Shown here: positions 16,877 through 26,235 of the stretch, piece by piece | Position numbering within the stretch: position 1 is the stretch's first letter | How the letters are laid out: each line of letters begins with the position of its first letter | Assembly: GCF_042682915.1 (NCBI RefSeq) | Contig: NZ_JBHUIW010000002.1 | Coordinates: 331,186 to 395,185, forward strand | Reading direction: 5' to 3' | Length of the DNA: 64,000 nt | Source of the DNA: Rhodoplanes azumiensis | GTDB lineage: Bacteria; Pseudomonadota; Alphaproteobacteria; Rhizobiales; Xanthobacteraceae | The notes under the pieces: generated by a model | The model's input: the letters and a program-made list of their open reading frames with translations, nothing else | Databases searched by the model: none | Told to the model about the DNA's origin: nothing | Position numbers and translations under genes: made by a program

Positions 16877-17103
16877 CGGCCGTCCGGGCGAGCCGCGCGG
16901 GACGGGCGGGGCCCCTCTCGCTCTCGACGCGCGCGACCCGCGGGCGCCGCACGGCCGTCATGAAGTTGCGGTCCGATGTCGATTGCACGTACCGTTCGCA
17001 CGCCATTGTGCCGGCCGACCGTCGCCGGTCCGGATGGACGTCCCGGAACCACCGATCCCATGCCACGGACCACGACCAAGCAACGGACCACCAGGAGGAT
17101 CCC

Positions 17104-17538
17104 ATGGGCCTGCTCGACAGCCTGATCGCCGGCGCCGTCCAAGGCGCCTTCCGGCAGCTCGACACCTCGGCGCTGCCGTCGATTCTCTCGCAGATCCTCG
17201 GCCGGACCGATCTCGGCGGCTTCGGCGGCTTGTTGGACGCGCTGCGCCGCGGCGGGCTCGACCGCGAGGTCGGCTCGTGGCTGGGGCAGGGCGCCAACAT
17301 GGACGTGTCGCCGGACCGGCTCCGCCACGCGCTCGGCGATCGCGAGCTCGGCCAGATGTCGCAGCAGGCCGGCCTGTCGATCGAGGATCTGCTGGCCGTG
17401 CTCGCCCAGCACTTGCCGCAGACCGTCGACCGCATGAGCCCGAACGGGCATCTGGAGGACGACCCGCTGGCGGTGAACCCGGACGAGGGCGGCGCGCTCT
17501 CCGACCAGGCCGGGCTCGACGACATCGGCCGGCGCTGA
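17104..17538 (+). CDS. YidB-like (DUF937) protein
   Basis: This 144-residue soluble protein has the DUF937/YidB pattern: a hydrophobic helix (LLDSLIAGAVQGAF), a Gly-rich loop (GRTDLGGFGGLLDALRRGGL), the WLGQGANM motif, then helices with LSIEDLLAVLAQHLPQTVD. The function of the family is unknown. A consensus AGGAGG ribosome site lies seven bases before the ATG at 17104, so strong translation is expected. It follows the transglycosylase by 227 bp and precedes a peptidoglycan-binding protein. Confidence 0.75.
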   Translation: MGLLDSLIAGAVQGAFRQLDTSALPSILSQILGRTDLGGFGGLLDALRRGGLDREVGSWLGQGANMDVSPDRLRHALGDRELGQMSQQAGLSIEDLLAVLAQHLPQTVDRMSPNGHLEDDPLAVNPDEGGALSDQAGLDDIGRR

Positions 17539-17606
17539 GCGGCGCCACACGATCCCGGTGCAGTGCTGAAATCGATCTCGTCTCAGTTTCATAAAGGGAG
17601 ACCCGG

Positions 17607-18128
17607 ATGGCCGTTCTCAAGCGGGGGCTCGCGGGCGAGCCGGTGAAGCTGTTGCAGCAGAAGCTCGGTGTGGAGGCCGACGGCCGGTTCGGGCCGGGCA
17701 CCGAGAAGGCGCTGCAGGACTATCAGAAGGCGCACGGGCTGACGGTCGACGGCATCGCCGGGCCCGACACCTTCGTGCAGATGGGGCTCTACGAGCTGGT
17801 GCTGCTGCGCACCGGCTCGCGCGGCGACACCGTGAAGCGCCTGCAGGTGGCCCTCGCCGTGACGGCCGACGGCGTGTTCGGCGCCGGCACGGCGGCGGCG
17901 GTGCGCGCCTTCCAGGAGAAGAACGGGCTCGAGGCCGACGGCATGGCCGGCCCGGCGACGCTCGCCAAGATGGGCGTCTTCAAGGAGATCACGCCCGACG
18001 TGGTGAAGCGGTCCGAGCTCGGCTCGGCCGCCGGGGCGCCGTCGGCGGCTGCGGCCGGCGACGCCGCGGCCGAGCCTGCGCCGGCGCGCAGCATCTGGGG
18101 CACCATCAAGAGCTTCTTCGGCGCCTGA
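17607..18128 (+). CDS. Protein with two peptidoglycan-binding domains
   Basis: This protein has 173 residues with two PG_binding_1 repeats, about 1-55 (LKRGLAGEPVKLLQQKLGV) and 66-125 (LRTGSRGDTVKRLQVAL). Each has the DG.FG..T...V..FQ pattern. No obvious signal peptide is present, which is odd for a wall-binding protein; the C-terminal Ala-rich tail ends in SIWGTIKSFFGA, a short amphipathic helix. It may be exported by another route or act in the cytoplasm. An AGGGAGA ribosome site precedes the ATG at 17607. Confidence 0.8.
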   Translation: MAVLKRGLAGEPVKLLQQKLGVEADGRFGPGTEKALQDYQKAHGLTVDGIAGPDTFVQMGLYELVLLRTGSRGDTVKRLQVALAVTADGVFGAGTAAAVRAFQEKNGLEADGMAGPATLAKMGVFKEITPDVVKRSELGSAAGAPSAAAAGDAAAEPAPARSIWGTIKSFFGA

Positions 18129-18239
18129 CTTGCGCCGCGGCAGGTGGGGCGGCGCCAGCGCCGTCCCGGAGCCGGGCGCGGAACTGTCCGGCGGCCGACC
18201 GGATTTCAACCGGGCCGAAAATGCTCTAGATCGGACGTC

Positions 18240-20024
18240 ATGACCGACAGTTCCTCCGATCGCCCCCTCGACCGTCTGGCCATCGCGGCCGCCCAGCTCA
18301 ATCCGACCGTCGGCGACCTCGACGGCAACGCCGAGACGGTGCGCCGCGCCCGCCGCGAGGCGGCCTCCCAGGGCGCCGACCTCGTCGCTTTCCCGGAGCT
18401 GTTCCTCGCCGGCTACCCGCCCGAGGATCTGGTGCTCAAGCCGGCCTTCCAGGCGGCCTGCCGGGCGACCATCGAGGCGTTGGCGCGCGAGACCGCGGAC
18501 GGCGGCCCCGCTGTGCTCATCGGCACGCCCTGGGCCGACGACGGCAAGCTGCACAACGCCTACTGCCTGCTCGACGGCGGGCGCGTCGCGGCGGTGCGCT
18601 TCAAGGTCAACCTGCCGAACTACGGCGTCTTCGACGAGCGCCGCGTCTTCGCGCCCGGCGCACCGCCCGGACCCGTGACGGTGCGGGGCGTGCGCCTCGG
18701 CGTGCCGATCTGCGAGGACATCTGGACCGAGTGGGGCGACTACGAGGACGTCGTCGAGTGCCTGGCCGAGACCGGCGCCGAGATCCTTCTGGTGCCGAAC
18801 GGCTCGCCCTATGCCCGCGACAAGGCCGACCAGCGTCTCGCCGTCGTCGTGGCGCGCGTCACCGAGAGCGGCCTGCCGCTCCTCTACGTCAACCAGGTGT
18901 GCGGCCAGGACGAGCTCGTCTTCGACGGCGCCTCCTTCGCGCTCAACGCCGACCGCTCCCTCGCCTTCCAGCTCCCCGCCTTCCGCGAATGCGTCACGAC
19001 GACGGTGTGGGAGCGCGGTGCCGCCGGTTGGCATTGCGCCGGCGGCCCGGTCGCGCGGCTGGTCGAGGACGACGAGGCCGACTACGCCGCCTGCGTGCTG
19101 GGCCTGCGCGACTACGTCGAGAAGAACCGCTTTCCCGGCGTCGTGCTGGGCCTCTCCGGCGGCATCGATTCGGCGCTGTGCGCCGCCATGGCCGTGGACG
19201 CGCTCGGACCCGATCGGGTGCGCTGCGTGATGCTGCCCTACCGGTTCACGTCCGACATCTCGAAGACCGATGCGGCCGCGGTCGCCAAAGCGCTCGGCGT
19301 CAAGTACGACGTGCTGCCGATCGCCCCGGCCGTCGAGGGCCTGGAGGCGGCGCTGGCTCCGCTGTTCACCGGCCTGCCGCGCGACGTCACCGAGGAGAAT
19401 CTGCAGGCGCGCGCCCGCGGCGTGATCCTGATGGCGGTGTCGAACAAGCACGGGCTGATGGTCGTCACCACCGGCAACAAGTCGGAGATGTCGTGCGGCT
19501 ACGCGACTCTCTACGGCGACATGAACGGCGGCTTCAACCCGATCAAGGATCTCTACAAGACCCAGGTCTACCGGCTGTCGGCGCGGCGCAATTCCTGGAA
19601 GCCCGAGGGCGCGCTCGGGCCGGACGGGATCGTCATCCCGGAGAGCATCCTGGTGCGGCCGCCGACCGCGGAGCTGCGTGAGAACCAGACCGACCAGGAT
19701 TCGCTGCCGCCCTACGACGTGCTCGATGCGGTGCTGGAGCGCCTCGTGGAGCGCGAGGAGCCGATCGCCCGCATCGTCGCCGACGGCTTCGACCGCGACA
19801 TGGTGGTCAGGGTCGAGCGCATGCTGAACCTCGCCGAGTACAAGCGCCGCCAGGCCGCGCCCGGCGTGAAGGTGACGCTGAAGAACTTCGGTCGCGACCG
19901 CCGCTATCCGATCACCAACCGGTTCCGCGATCCCGGCGTTCCGCTGCCGCCGCCCGAGAACTCCGAGCCGAAATCGACCCGCGTCGCCGCCGCCGCGGCG
20001 GGCAGCACCGCGATGGATTTCTAG
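18240..20024 (+). CDS. nadE: Glutamine-dependent NAD+ synthetase
   Basis: NadE amidates nicotinic acid adenine dinucleotide to NAD+ with ammonia from glutamine. This is the two-domain form (594 residues). The nitrilase-type glutaminase domain has the triad Glu53 (FPELFLAG), Lys122 (FKVNLPNYG) and Cys158 (PICEDIW). The synthetase domain starts near residue 285 with the ATP-PP motif SGGIDSAL at 306-313 and continues with the GNKSEM sequence. The ATG at 18240 is supported by domain start; the longer frame has no homologous look. It is convergent with the DUF2865 gene, with a hairpin repeat in between. Confidence 0.95.
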   Translation: MTDSSSDRPLDRLAIAAAQLNPTVGDLDGNAETVRRARREAASQGADLVAFPELFLAGYPPEDLVLKPAFQAACRATIEALARETADGGPAVLIGTPWADDGKLHNAYCLLDGGRVAAVRFKVNLPNYGVFDERRVFAPGAPPGPVTVRGVRLGVPICEDIWTEWGDYEDVVECLAETGAEILLVPNGSPYARDKADQRLAVVVARVTESGLPLLYVNQVCGQDELVFDGASFALNADRSLAFQLPAFRECVTTTVWERGAAGWHCAGGPVARLVEDDEADYAACVLGLRDYVEKNRFPGVVLGLSGGIDSALCAAMAVDALGPDRVRCVMLPYRFTSDISKTDAAAVAKALGVKYDVLPIAPAVEGLEAALAPLFTGLPRDVTEENLQARARGVILMAVSNKHGLMVVTTGNKSEMSCGYATLYGDMNGGFNPIKDLYKTQVYRLSARRNSWKPEGALGPDGIVIPESILVRPPTAELRENQTDQDSLPPYDVLDAVLERLVEREEPIARIVADGFDRDMVVRVERMLNLAEYKRRQAAPGVKVTLKNFGRDRRYPITNRFRDPGVPLPPPENSEPKSTRVAAAAAGSTAMDF

Positions 20025-20078
20025 AGGGGGCGCGTGTCCCGGGCGTGGCGCAATGCGCCTGCGGTCCCGTTTGGCTCC

Positions 20079-20191
20079 GTCGTTCCCGGGCGGCGCGTCA
20101 GCGCCGAGCCCTATACGCCTTGTCTGCCTCGAGCCACTGGGACCGGGGACTTGGATTCGGGGTTCGGCGCTGCACGCCGCGCCGGAACGAC
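20079..20191. repeat. Interspersed hairpin repeat, family 1, reversed copy
   Basis: Ends are GTCGTTCCC at 20079 and GGAACGAC ending at 20191. The interior sequence ATACGCCTTGT, then CTCGAGCCA, matches the reverse complement of the interior of the 24192-24316 copy, so it is the same family in opposite orientation and more diverged. It fills the spacer between convergent nadE and the DUF2865 gene. Confidence 0.65.
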
Positions 20192-20236
20192 CCCGATCCG
20201 TCGATGCGTCCCGCTGCGAAGAGCTGAAAGGAAGGG

Positions 20237-21412
20237 TTAGCGCTGCGCCGGCACGTAGGTCGGGCCGACATTGCGGATCGGCGTCGCCGGGCTACTGCCG
20301 GCGGAGGCGTCGGCCGAGGGGGCCGTCGCGGCGCCCGGCGTCGGTCCGCCGGCCGCCGTCGCCCCCGATGTCCCCGGGCCGGTCGCCGGCTTGCGGGCGG
20401 CCGGGATCGGCCGTCCTTGCGCGTCGGTGCGCGGCTGCGCCATCGCCTTCGACTTCTCCTCGGTGACGACGATGTCGCCGCGCTCGATCGTGGTGTCGGG
20501 TGTGACGCCGAGCGCCTGGGCCCAGCTCTGGCCCGGCTTGCGGCACGAGCACGCCTGCTGATCGAGACTGGTGCGGTACTTGAAGGCGGTCGGCAGATCC
20601 CTGTAGGCGCGGCCGGCGAGCGACACGGCCTGGCCGATCTCCTCGCCCGGATTGCGGTGGGTGAACAGCTGCACCTCGGCGGCCGGGCAAAGCTTCTGGC
20701 AGGCCTGCTCGTCGTCGGCGAAGCGCGACGGGTTGGTCTGGAACGAGATCGGGAAGTAGTAGCCGTCGCAGGTGCGCACGCACAGCGTCCGGTAGGTCGA
20801 GGCCTGCAGGCCGTCGGGCGAGGGCAGGGCCGGGTTGCTGCCGAACAGGCCGCCGAACAGGCCGCGATTCTGGTTGGCGGCGGCCTGGTATTGCGGGCCG
20901 CAATTGTTCTGGGCGAGCGCGGCGATCACGGCCTGCTTCTGGCCTTCCGATTCGCCGCCGCCCTGGATGCGCTGCAGCTCGGCCTGCGAGCGGGTGATGC
21001 GGTCGCGCATGTCCTGGATCTGGCCGCCGAGCGGCCGGCATTCGGCCGGCTGGTTGCTGAACAGCGACAGGAACGGGTTGCTCTCGCAGCCGAGCCGGCG
21101 CGACTGGGCGATCATGCGGTCGAGGTCGGCGGTCTGCTTGGCGATCGCGTCCTCGTAGCGGCGCGACTGCTCGGCCCGGGCGGGGTCGCCGCCGCCGCGA
21201 TTGAGCATGCCGAGCTGCGCCTCGAGCCGGGTGCAGACGGGGTTCTGGCCGTAGCCCGGCTGGCCGCCCTGTTGCGGATAGCCTTGTTGCGGGTAACCCT
21301 GCTGGGGATAAGCTGGCTGCGGATAGCCCTGCGCCAGCGCGGCGCCGCCGGCGGCCGCCGCCACCGCGAGTCCCGCTCCCAGCCGGCGAAGCCGGCTCGC
21401 CCCTCTCGCCAT
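20237..21412 (-). CDS. Secreted DUF2865 protein
   Basis: This 391-residue protein of unknown function has an N-terminal signal peptide (hydrophobic AGLAVAAAAGGAALAQG). A short tandem repeat of YPQQG units follows (about residues 32-52). The body contains the DUF2865 signature CVRTCDGYYFPISF and paired Cys residues later (CQKLCP, CSCR), suggesting disulfides in the periplasm. The last 90 residues are Ala/Pro/Thr-rich. The ATG at 21412 has GAGGGCGGA upstream; the longer reading to 21481 is rejected. The family is common in Hyphomicrobiales. Divergent purL starts 177 bp away. Confidence 0.8.
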   Translation of the reverse strand: MARGASRLRRLGAGLAVAAAAGGAALAQGYPQPAYPQQGYPQQGYPQQGGQPGYGQNPVCTRLEAQLGMLNRGGGDPARAEQSRRYEDAIAKQTADLDRMIAQSRRLGCESNPFLSLFSNQPAECRPLGGQIQDMRDRITRSQAELQRIQGGGESEGQKQAVIAALAQNNCGPQYQAAANQNRGLFGGLFGSNPALPSPDGLQASTYRTLCVRTCDGYYFPISFQTNPSRFADDEQACQKLCPAAEVQLFTHRNPGEEIGQAVSLAGRAYRDLPTAFKYRTSLDQQACSCRKPGQSWAQALGVTPDTTIERGDIVVTEEKSKAMAQPRTDAQGRPIPAARKPATGPGTSGATAAGGPTPGAATAPSADASAGSSPATPIRNVGPTYVPAQR

Positions 21413-21588
21413 TCCGCCCTCGTCCGCACGGCCGCGATCCGGCCCTGTCCCCGGGGAGCAGAGCGCCGGAATGGTGTCCAAAGTTTGAACCGGGGCCGCC
21501 GTCCCGGGCCGCCGCCTCCCGCGGTGCGGTTCGCGGTTGACGCCGGGGCGGTGCCGCGCGATGCCTCTGCCCCGAAGCGGTGCAGCAT

Positions 21589-23820
21589 ATGAAGGCGTCT
21601 CCCGTGAGCCAGACCGAGCCGAAGATCACCCCCGAGCTGATCGCCCAGCACGGGCTGAAGCCCGACGAGTACGACCGCATCGTCGCCCTGATCGGCCGCA
21701 CCCCGACCTTCACGGAGCTCGGCATCTTTTCGGCCATGTGGAACGAGCACTGCTCGTACAAGTCCTCGAAGATCCACTTGAAGACGTTGCCGACGAGCGC
21801 ACCCTGGGTGATCCAGGGACCGGGCGAGAACGCCGGCGTCATCGACATCGGCGACGGGCTCGCCGCCGTGTTCAAGATGGAGAGCCACAACCACCCGAGC
21901 TACATCGAGCCCTATCAGGGTGCGACCACCGGGGTGGGCGGCATCCTGCGCGACGTCTTCACCATGGGGGCGCGGCCGATCGCCTGCCTCGACGCGCTGT
22001 CCTTCGGGGCGCCGAGCCATCCGAAGACGCGCCGCCTCGTCGCCGGCTGCGTCGCCGGCATCGGCGGCTACGGCAACTCCTTCGGGGTGCCCACCGTCGG
22101 CGGCTCGATGCGCTTCCATCGCAGCTACGACGGCAACTGTCTGGTCAACGCCTTCGCGCTCGGCCTCGCCGAGGCCGACAAGATCTTCTATGCGGCCGCC
22201 TCGGGCGTCGGCATGCCGATCGTCTATCTCGGCTCCAAGACCGGCCGCGACGGCATGGGCGGCGCCACCATGGCGTCGGCCGAGTTCGACGACGAGGCCG
22301 AGGCGAAGCGCCCGACCGTCCAGGTCGGCGACCCGTTCTCGGAGAAGCTGCTGCTCGAGGCGTGCCTCGAGATCATGGCGAAGGACTGCGTCGTCGCCAT
22401 CCAGGACATGGGCGCGGCCGGCCTCACCTGCTCGGCCGTCGAGATGGGGGCGAAGGGCGACCTCGGCGTCACGCTCGACCTCGACCAGGTGCCGTGCCGC
22501 GAGACCGGCATGACGGCCTACGAGATGATGCTCTCGGAGAGCCAGGAGCGCATGCTCATGGTCCTGAAGCCCGAGAAGGAGGCCGAGGCCGAGGCGATCT
22601 TTCGCAAATGGGGCCTCGACTTCGCCGTGGTGGGCGAGACCAACCCGTCGAAGCGCTTCGTGGTGAAGCGGAACGGGGTCGTGATGGCGGATCTCCCGAT
22701 CAAGGAGCTCGGCGACGAGGCGCCGGTCTACGATCGTCCACATGTGCGCACGCCGAAGCCCGCCGTGCTCGACCCGGCCTCGGTCGAGCCGGAGACCAGC
22801 ATCCCGGGCGCGCTGGAGCGGCTGATCGGGGCGCCGGACCTGTGCAGCAAGCGTTGGGTGTGGGAGCAGTACGACCACATCATCATGGGCAACACGGTGC
22901 AGCGCCCGGGCGGCGATGCCGGCGTGGTGCGGGTGCTCGACGGCCCGAAGGCGCTGGCGATGACGACGGACGTGACGCCGCGCTACTGCGAGGCCGACCC
23001 GTTCGAAGGCGGCAAGCAGGCGGTCGCCGAGGCGTGGCGCAACCTCACCGCGGTCGGCGCGCGGCCGCTCGCCGTCACCGACAATCTCAACTTCGGCAAT
23101 CCCGAGAAGCCCGAGATCATGGGCCAGCTGGTCGACTGCATCGCCGGCATCGGCGAGGCGTGCCGGGCGCTCGACTTCCCGGTCGTCTCCGGCAACGTGT
23201 CGCTCTACAACGAGACCAACGGCCGGGCGATCCAGCCGACCCCGACGATCGGCGGCGTCGGCGTGCTCGACGATTTCGCCAAGAGCGCGACCGTCGCCTT
23301 CAAGGCGGCCGGCGAGACGATCCTGGTGCTCGGCGCGACGACCGGCTGGATCGGCCAGTCGCTGTGGCTGCGCGATCTCTACGGCCGGGAGGAGGGAGCG
23401 CCGCCGCCGGTCGACCTCGCGGTCGAGAAGCGCAACGGCGACCTCGTTCGCGGCCTGATCGCCGACCGCCTCGTCACCGCCGTGCACGACGTGTCGGACG
23501 GCGGCCTGCTGGTCGCGGTCGCCGAGATGGCGATGGCGGGCGGCATCGGGGCGCAGCTCGATTCGACCGTGTCGGGCGCCGTGCCGGCGCATGCCTACTG
23601 GTTCGGCGAGGACCAGGCCCGCTACGTCGTCACGGCGTCGGCGGAGGCCGCCGCCGCGATCGTGGCGCGTGCCGAGGCCGCCGGCGTGCCGGTGCAGCGG
23701 CTGGGGACCACGGGCGGGCACGCACTTTCGATTTCCGGTGAGCGCCCGCTTCAATTACAGGGTCTGACCGAGAGGTTCGAGCATTGGCTGCCCGCCTACA
23801 TGGCCGGCGGCACGATGTGA
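21589..23820 (+). CDS. purL: Phosphoribosylformylglycinamidine synthase subunit PurL
   Basis: PurL is the synthetase subunit of the PurLQS complex that converts FGAR to FGAM in purine synthesis, with ammonia from PurQ. At 743 residues it is the small bacterial type. Typical sequence near the start is FSAMWNEHCSYKSSK, and MESHNHPS and the GVGGILRD motif of the AIRS-like fold follow. Two AIRS-N/AIRS-C repeats are present in order. The ATG at 21589 has GAAGCGG upstream; a GTG at 21580 is also possible. purS and purQ are outside the window. Downstream bolA follows after 68 bp, as in related genomes. Confidence 0.96.
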   Translation: MKASPVSQTEPKITPELIAQHGLKPDEYDRIVALIGRTPTFTELGIFSAMWNEHCSYKSSKIHLKTLPTSAPWVIQGPGENAGVIDIGDGLAAVFKMESHNHPSYIEPYQGATTGVGGILRDVFTMGARPIACLDALSFGAPSHPKTRRLVAGCVAGIGGYGNSFGVPTVGGSMRFHRSYDGNCLVNAFALGLAEADKIFYAAASGVGMPIVYLGSKTGRDGMGGATMASAEFDDEAEAKRPTVQVGDPFSEKLLLEACLEIMAKDCVVAIQDMGAAGLTCSAVEMGAKGDLGVTLDLDQVPCRETGMTAYEMMLSESQERMLMVLKPEKEAEAEAIFRKWGLDFAVVGETNPSKRFVVKRNGVVMADLPIKELGDEAPVYDRPHVRTPKPAVLDPASVEPETSIPGALERLIGAPDLCSKRWVWEQYDHIIMGNTVQRPGGDAGVVRVLDGPKALAMTTDVTPRYCEADPFEGGKQAVAEAWRNLTAVGARPLAVTDNLNFGNPEKPEIMGQLVDCIAGIGEACRALDFPVVSGNVSLYNETNGRAIQPTPTIGGVGVLDDFAKSATVAFKAAGETILVLGATTGWIGQSLWLRDLYGREEGAPPPVDLAVEKRNGDLVRGLIADRLVTAVHDVSDGGLLVAVAEMAMAGGIGAQLDSTVSGAVPAHAYWFGEDQARYVVTASAEAAAAIVARAEAAGVPVQRLGTTGGHALSISGERPLQLQGLTERFEHWLPAYMAGGTM

Positions 23821-23888
23821 GCCGAAATCGTCCAACCCGTCCCGTGTGACCGGGACCGCTGCCGCGACCGAAGGGTGCGAAGACCGCC

Positions 23889-24128
23889 ATGCCGATGAAT
23901 GCGCACGACATCGAGGCTCTGATCAAGCGCCACATCCCGGACGCCGAGGTGACGATCCGGGATCTGGCCGGCGACGGCGATCATTACGCCGCGACCGTGG
24001 TCTCCGAGGTGTTTCGCGGCAAAACGCGGGTGCAGCAGCATCAGCTCGTCTACCAGGCCCTCAAGGCCGAGATGGGCGGCGCCCTCCATGCGCTCGCCCT
24101 GCAGACCTCGGCGCCGCAGAAGGGCTGA
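23889..24128 (+). CDS. bolA: BolA family protein
   Basis: BolA proteins bind monothiol glutaredoxins through a shared [2Fe-2S] cluster and take part in iron-sulfur handling. This 79-residue protein has the short BolA fold: the helix MNAHDIEALIKRHIPDA, the strands around the loop, and the RVQQHQLVYQAL helix with the conserved His. The start may be ATG 23889 or 23895. It normally sits just before grxD; here a repeat element and a RidA-like gene lie between them. Confidence 0.9.
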   Translation: MPMNAHDIEALIKRHIPDAEVTIRDLAGDGDHYAATVVSEVFRGKTRVQQHQLVYQALKAEMGGALHALALQTSAPQKG

Positions 24129-24191
24129 ACGGGCGGCGAGCAATTCGGCATCTCGATCGTCATCGTCCAGGCCGACGACGGTTTGCGGAGG

Positions 24192-24316
24192 TCGCCATTC
24201 CGGGGCGCGGACCGCAGGTCCGCGAGCCCGGAATCCACACTCCCGGTGCTGGCGGCTCACGAGACACAAGGCGTATGGATCCCGGGCTCGGCGGCGACGC
24301 GCCGCCCCGGGACGAC
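24192..24316. repeat. Interspersed hairpin repeat, family 1, copy B
   Basis: This 125-bp copy has ends GCCATTCCGGGGCG and CGCCCCGGGACGAC and the internal arms GCGGACCGCAGGTCCGC and GGATCCCGGGCTCGGCG. It is about 80% alike by eye to the 4712 copy but lacks the extra segment near the right end. It lies between bolA and the secreted RidA gene, the only family-1 copy in this window between genes on the same strand apart from the partial one. Confidence 0.75.
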
Positions 24317-24431
24317 CGGGATCGGCAATGCCATCGCGCAGCCTGCGCCACTCCCGAATGACGCGGTTGGCTCGTGGCTTGCTTCCGCGGGGATGCGGCG
24401 TTCGCCGCGTCGGAAAACCCCCGGAGGTGAC

Positions 24432-24920
24432 ATGACTCGGATCGGCTTCGCCGCGGCTGCGGCGCTCGCTTGCCTGCTCTCGCTCGGCCACACGGCGACC
24501 GCCGCCGCCCAGGATCTGTCTCCCAACGGCGTCAAGACCCTGGCGCCGGCCGGCGCGATCAAGACCACGGGCACCTGGGCGCTCGGCACCCGGGCGGGCG
24601 ATTTCGTCTACGTGGCCGGCATGCGCGGCATCGACCCGGCCGCGAACACGCTCGTCGCCGGCGACGAGGCGCGCATCCGCCAAGCCTTCATGAACATGAA
24701 GCTGATCGCCGAGTCGGAAGGCGCGACGCTGCGTGACGCGGTGCGGCTGGTCGTCTACGTCACCGACATGTTCCGATTTCGGCCGCTGGTGAACAAGGTC
24801 CAGGAAGAGCTGTGGGGGAAGGGGCCCTATCCGCCCCGCACCATCGTCGAGGTCGACCGCTTGAACCAGGACGACATCTGCGAGATCGAGGGCACGTTCT
24901 ACGCCCCCGCGAAAAAGTGA
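24432..24920 (+). CDS. Exported RidA-family protein
   Basis: RidA enzymes hydrolyse reactive enamine/imine intermediates to ketoacids in the cytoplasm. This 162-residue protein has the RidA core (about residues 45-160), including YPPRTIVEV with the expected active-site Arg and the final CEIEGTFYA with the conserved Glu. It differs in having a clear signal peptide (IGFAAAAALACLLSLGHTAT, cleavage near AAA-Q), so it should act in the periplasm. GGAGGTGA lies directly before the ATG at 24432. It sits between bolA and grxD, which are usually adjacent, next to a repeat copy, suggesting later insertion. Its substrate is unknown. Confidence 0.85.
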   Translation: MTRIGFAAAAALACLLSLGHTATAAAQDLSPNGVKTLAPAGAIKTTGTWALGTRAGDFVYVAGMRGIDPAANTLVAGDEARIRQAFMNMKLIAESEGATLRDAVRLVVYVTDMFRFRPLVNKVQEELWGKGPYPPRTIVEVDRLNQDDICEIEGTFYAPAKK

Positions 24921-25048
24921 ACGCAAATCCAGCAACCGAATCGTCACAGTCGCGCCGAGGGGCTTGGTGCGCCGGGCGAACTGCGATTACATAGAGCGAT
25001 AATTCGGGTCCGGTCGCGCTTGGGTGGCCGGCCTCCAGGGACGCGACC

Positions 25049-25387
<339 letters not shown>

Positions 25388-25428
25388 GCCGGGCCGACGT
25401 CGGGTGCGACACGCGATCTCGCGGGACA

Positions 25429-25458
25429 GGCCGGAGCCGACGGGCTCCGGCCTTTTTC
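25429..25458 (+). terminator. Intrinsic terminator after grxD
   Basis: GGCCGGAGCC and GGCTCCGGCC form a perfect 10-bp stem around GACG, followed by TTTTT. Confidence 0.92.
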
Positions 25459-25540
25459 GTCGTGAGGCGGGACGACGTCCGGGCCGGCGTGATCGGCCGG
25501 GCCGCGCCGAGCGTAACCGGTCGTCACGCCCGGAGGATCC

Positions 25541-26152
25541 ATGCGCGACCATCTGGCCCGCCTGCGCGCCTATGCGACCGTCGACGACCCGCTCGCCGGC
25601 GTCGCCGCGACCGTCGCCTTGGTCGTGGTCGGCAACCAGCCCTTCTATCCGCTCTATCTGCACGCCATCGCAGGGTTCGCCGCCTGGCCGGTGTGGCTGA
25701 CGCTCCTCTCGACGCCGTTCTTCGTGGCGGTGCCGGCGGTGGCGCGTCGCAGCTCGCTGGCGGGCCGGCTGCTGCTGCCGATGGTCGGGGTCGCCAACAC
25801 TCTGATCGCCGTGAAGGCGGTCGGGCGCGACAGCGGGCTCGAGCTGTTTCTCGTCCCCTGTGCGCTGCTCGCCGCTGCGCTGGTGCGGCCGCACGAGCGG
25901 CTCCTGTCGCTGCCCGTGCTGGCGCTGCCTTTCGTCGCCTACGTCTGGCTGGTCGACCGCCTCGGCCCGCCTTTGGTGACCTTTCCGGCCGATCAGCAGG
26001 CGAGCATGCTGATCGTCAACGCGGTCAGCGTCGGCAGTCTCGTCACCCTGATCGGCGTGCTGGTGTCGAGGCTCGTCGTGCCGTCCGCGGCTGCGCGCGC
26101 CGGCCTCTCGGCCGAGGCGGCGGCCACCGGGACGCCGGCTCGACGGTATTAA
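25541..26152 (+). CDS. Polytopic membrane protein of unknown function
   Basis: I do not recognise this 203-residue protein. It has about six hydrophobic segments, beginning VAATVALVVVGNQPFYPLYL and ending VGSLVTLIGVLVSRLVV, with short loops and few charged residues. It has no signal peptide or known motif. A GGAGGATCC ribosome site precedes the ATG at 25541. It follows the grxD terminator and lies 83 bp ahead of the HiPIP gene, but a shared transcript is uncertain because the DNA between is AT-rich. Confidence 0.7.
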   Translation: MRDHLARLRAYATVDDPLAGVAATVALVVVGNQPFYPLYLHAIAGFAAWPVWLTLLSTPFFVAVPAVARRSSLAGRLLLPMVGVANTLIAVKAVGRDSGLELFLVPCALLAAALVRPHERLLSLPVLALPFVAYVWLVDRLGPPLVTFPADQQASMLIVNAVSVGSLVTLIGVLVSRLVVPSAAARAGLSAEAAATGTPARRY

Positions 26153-26235
26153 TACGCCACTCAGATTGGAAGCATTGTAAGGATCGTGTAAGATCGTCGG
26201 CGCACAGTTGAGTCATTCCAGACAACGTTTCTTGA

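Noticed and set aside
20034..20466. Several short frames over the 20079-20191 element
   Set aside because: They arise from the hairpin repeat and the 3' end of the DUF2865 gene on the other strand.
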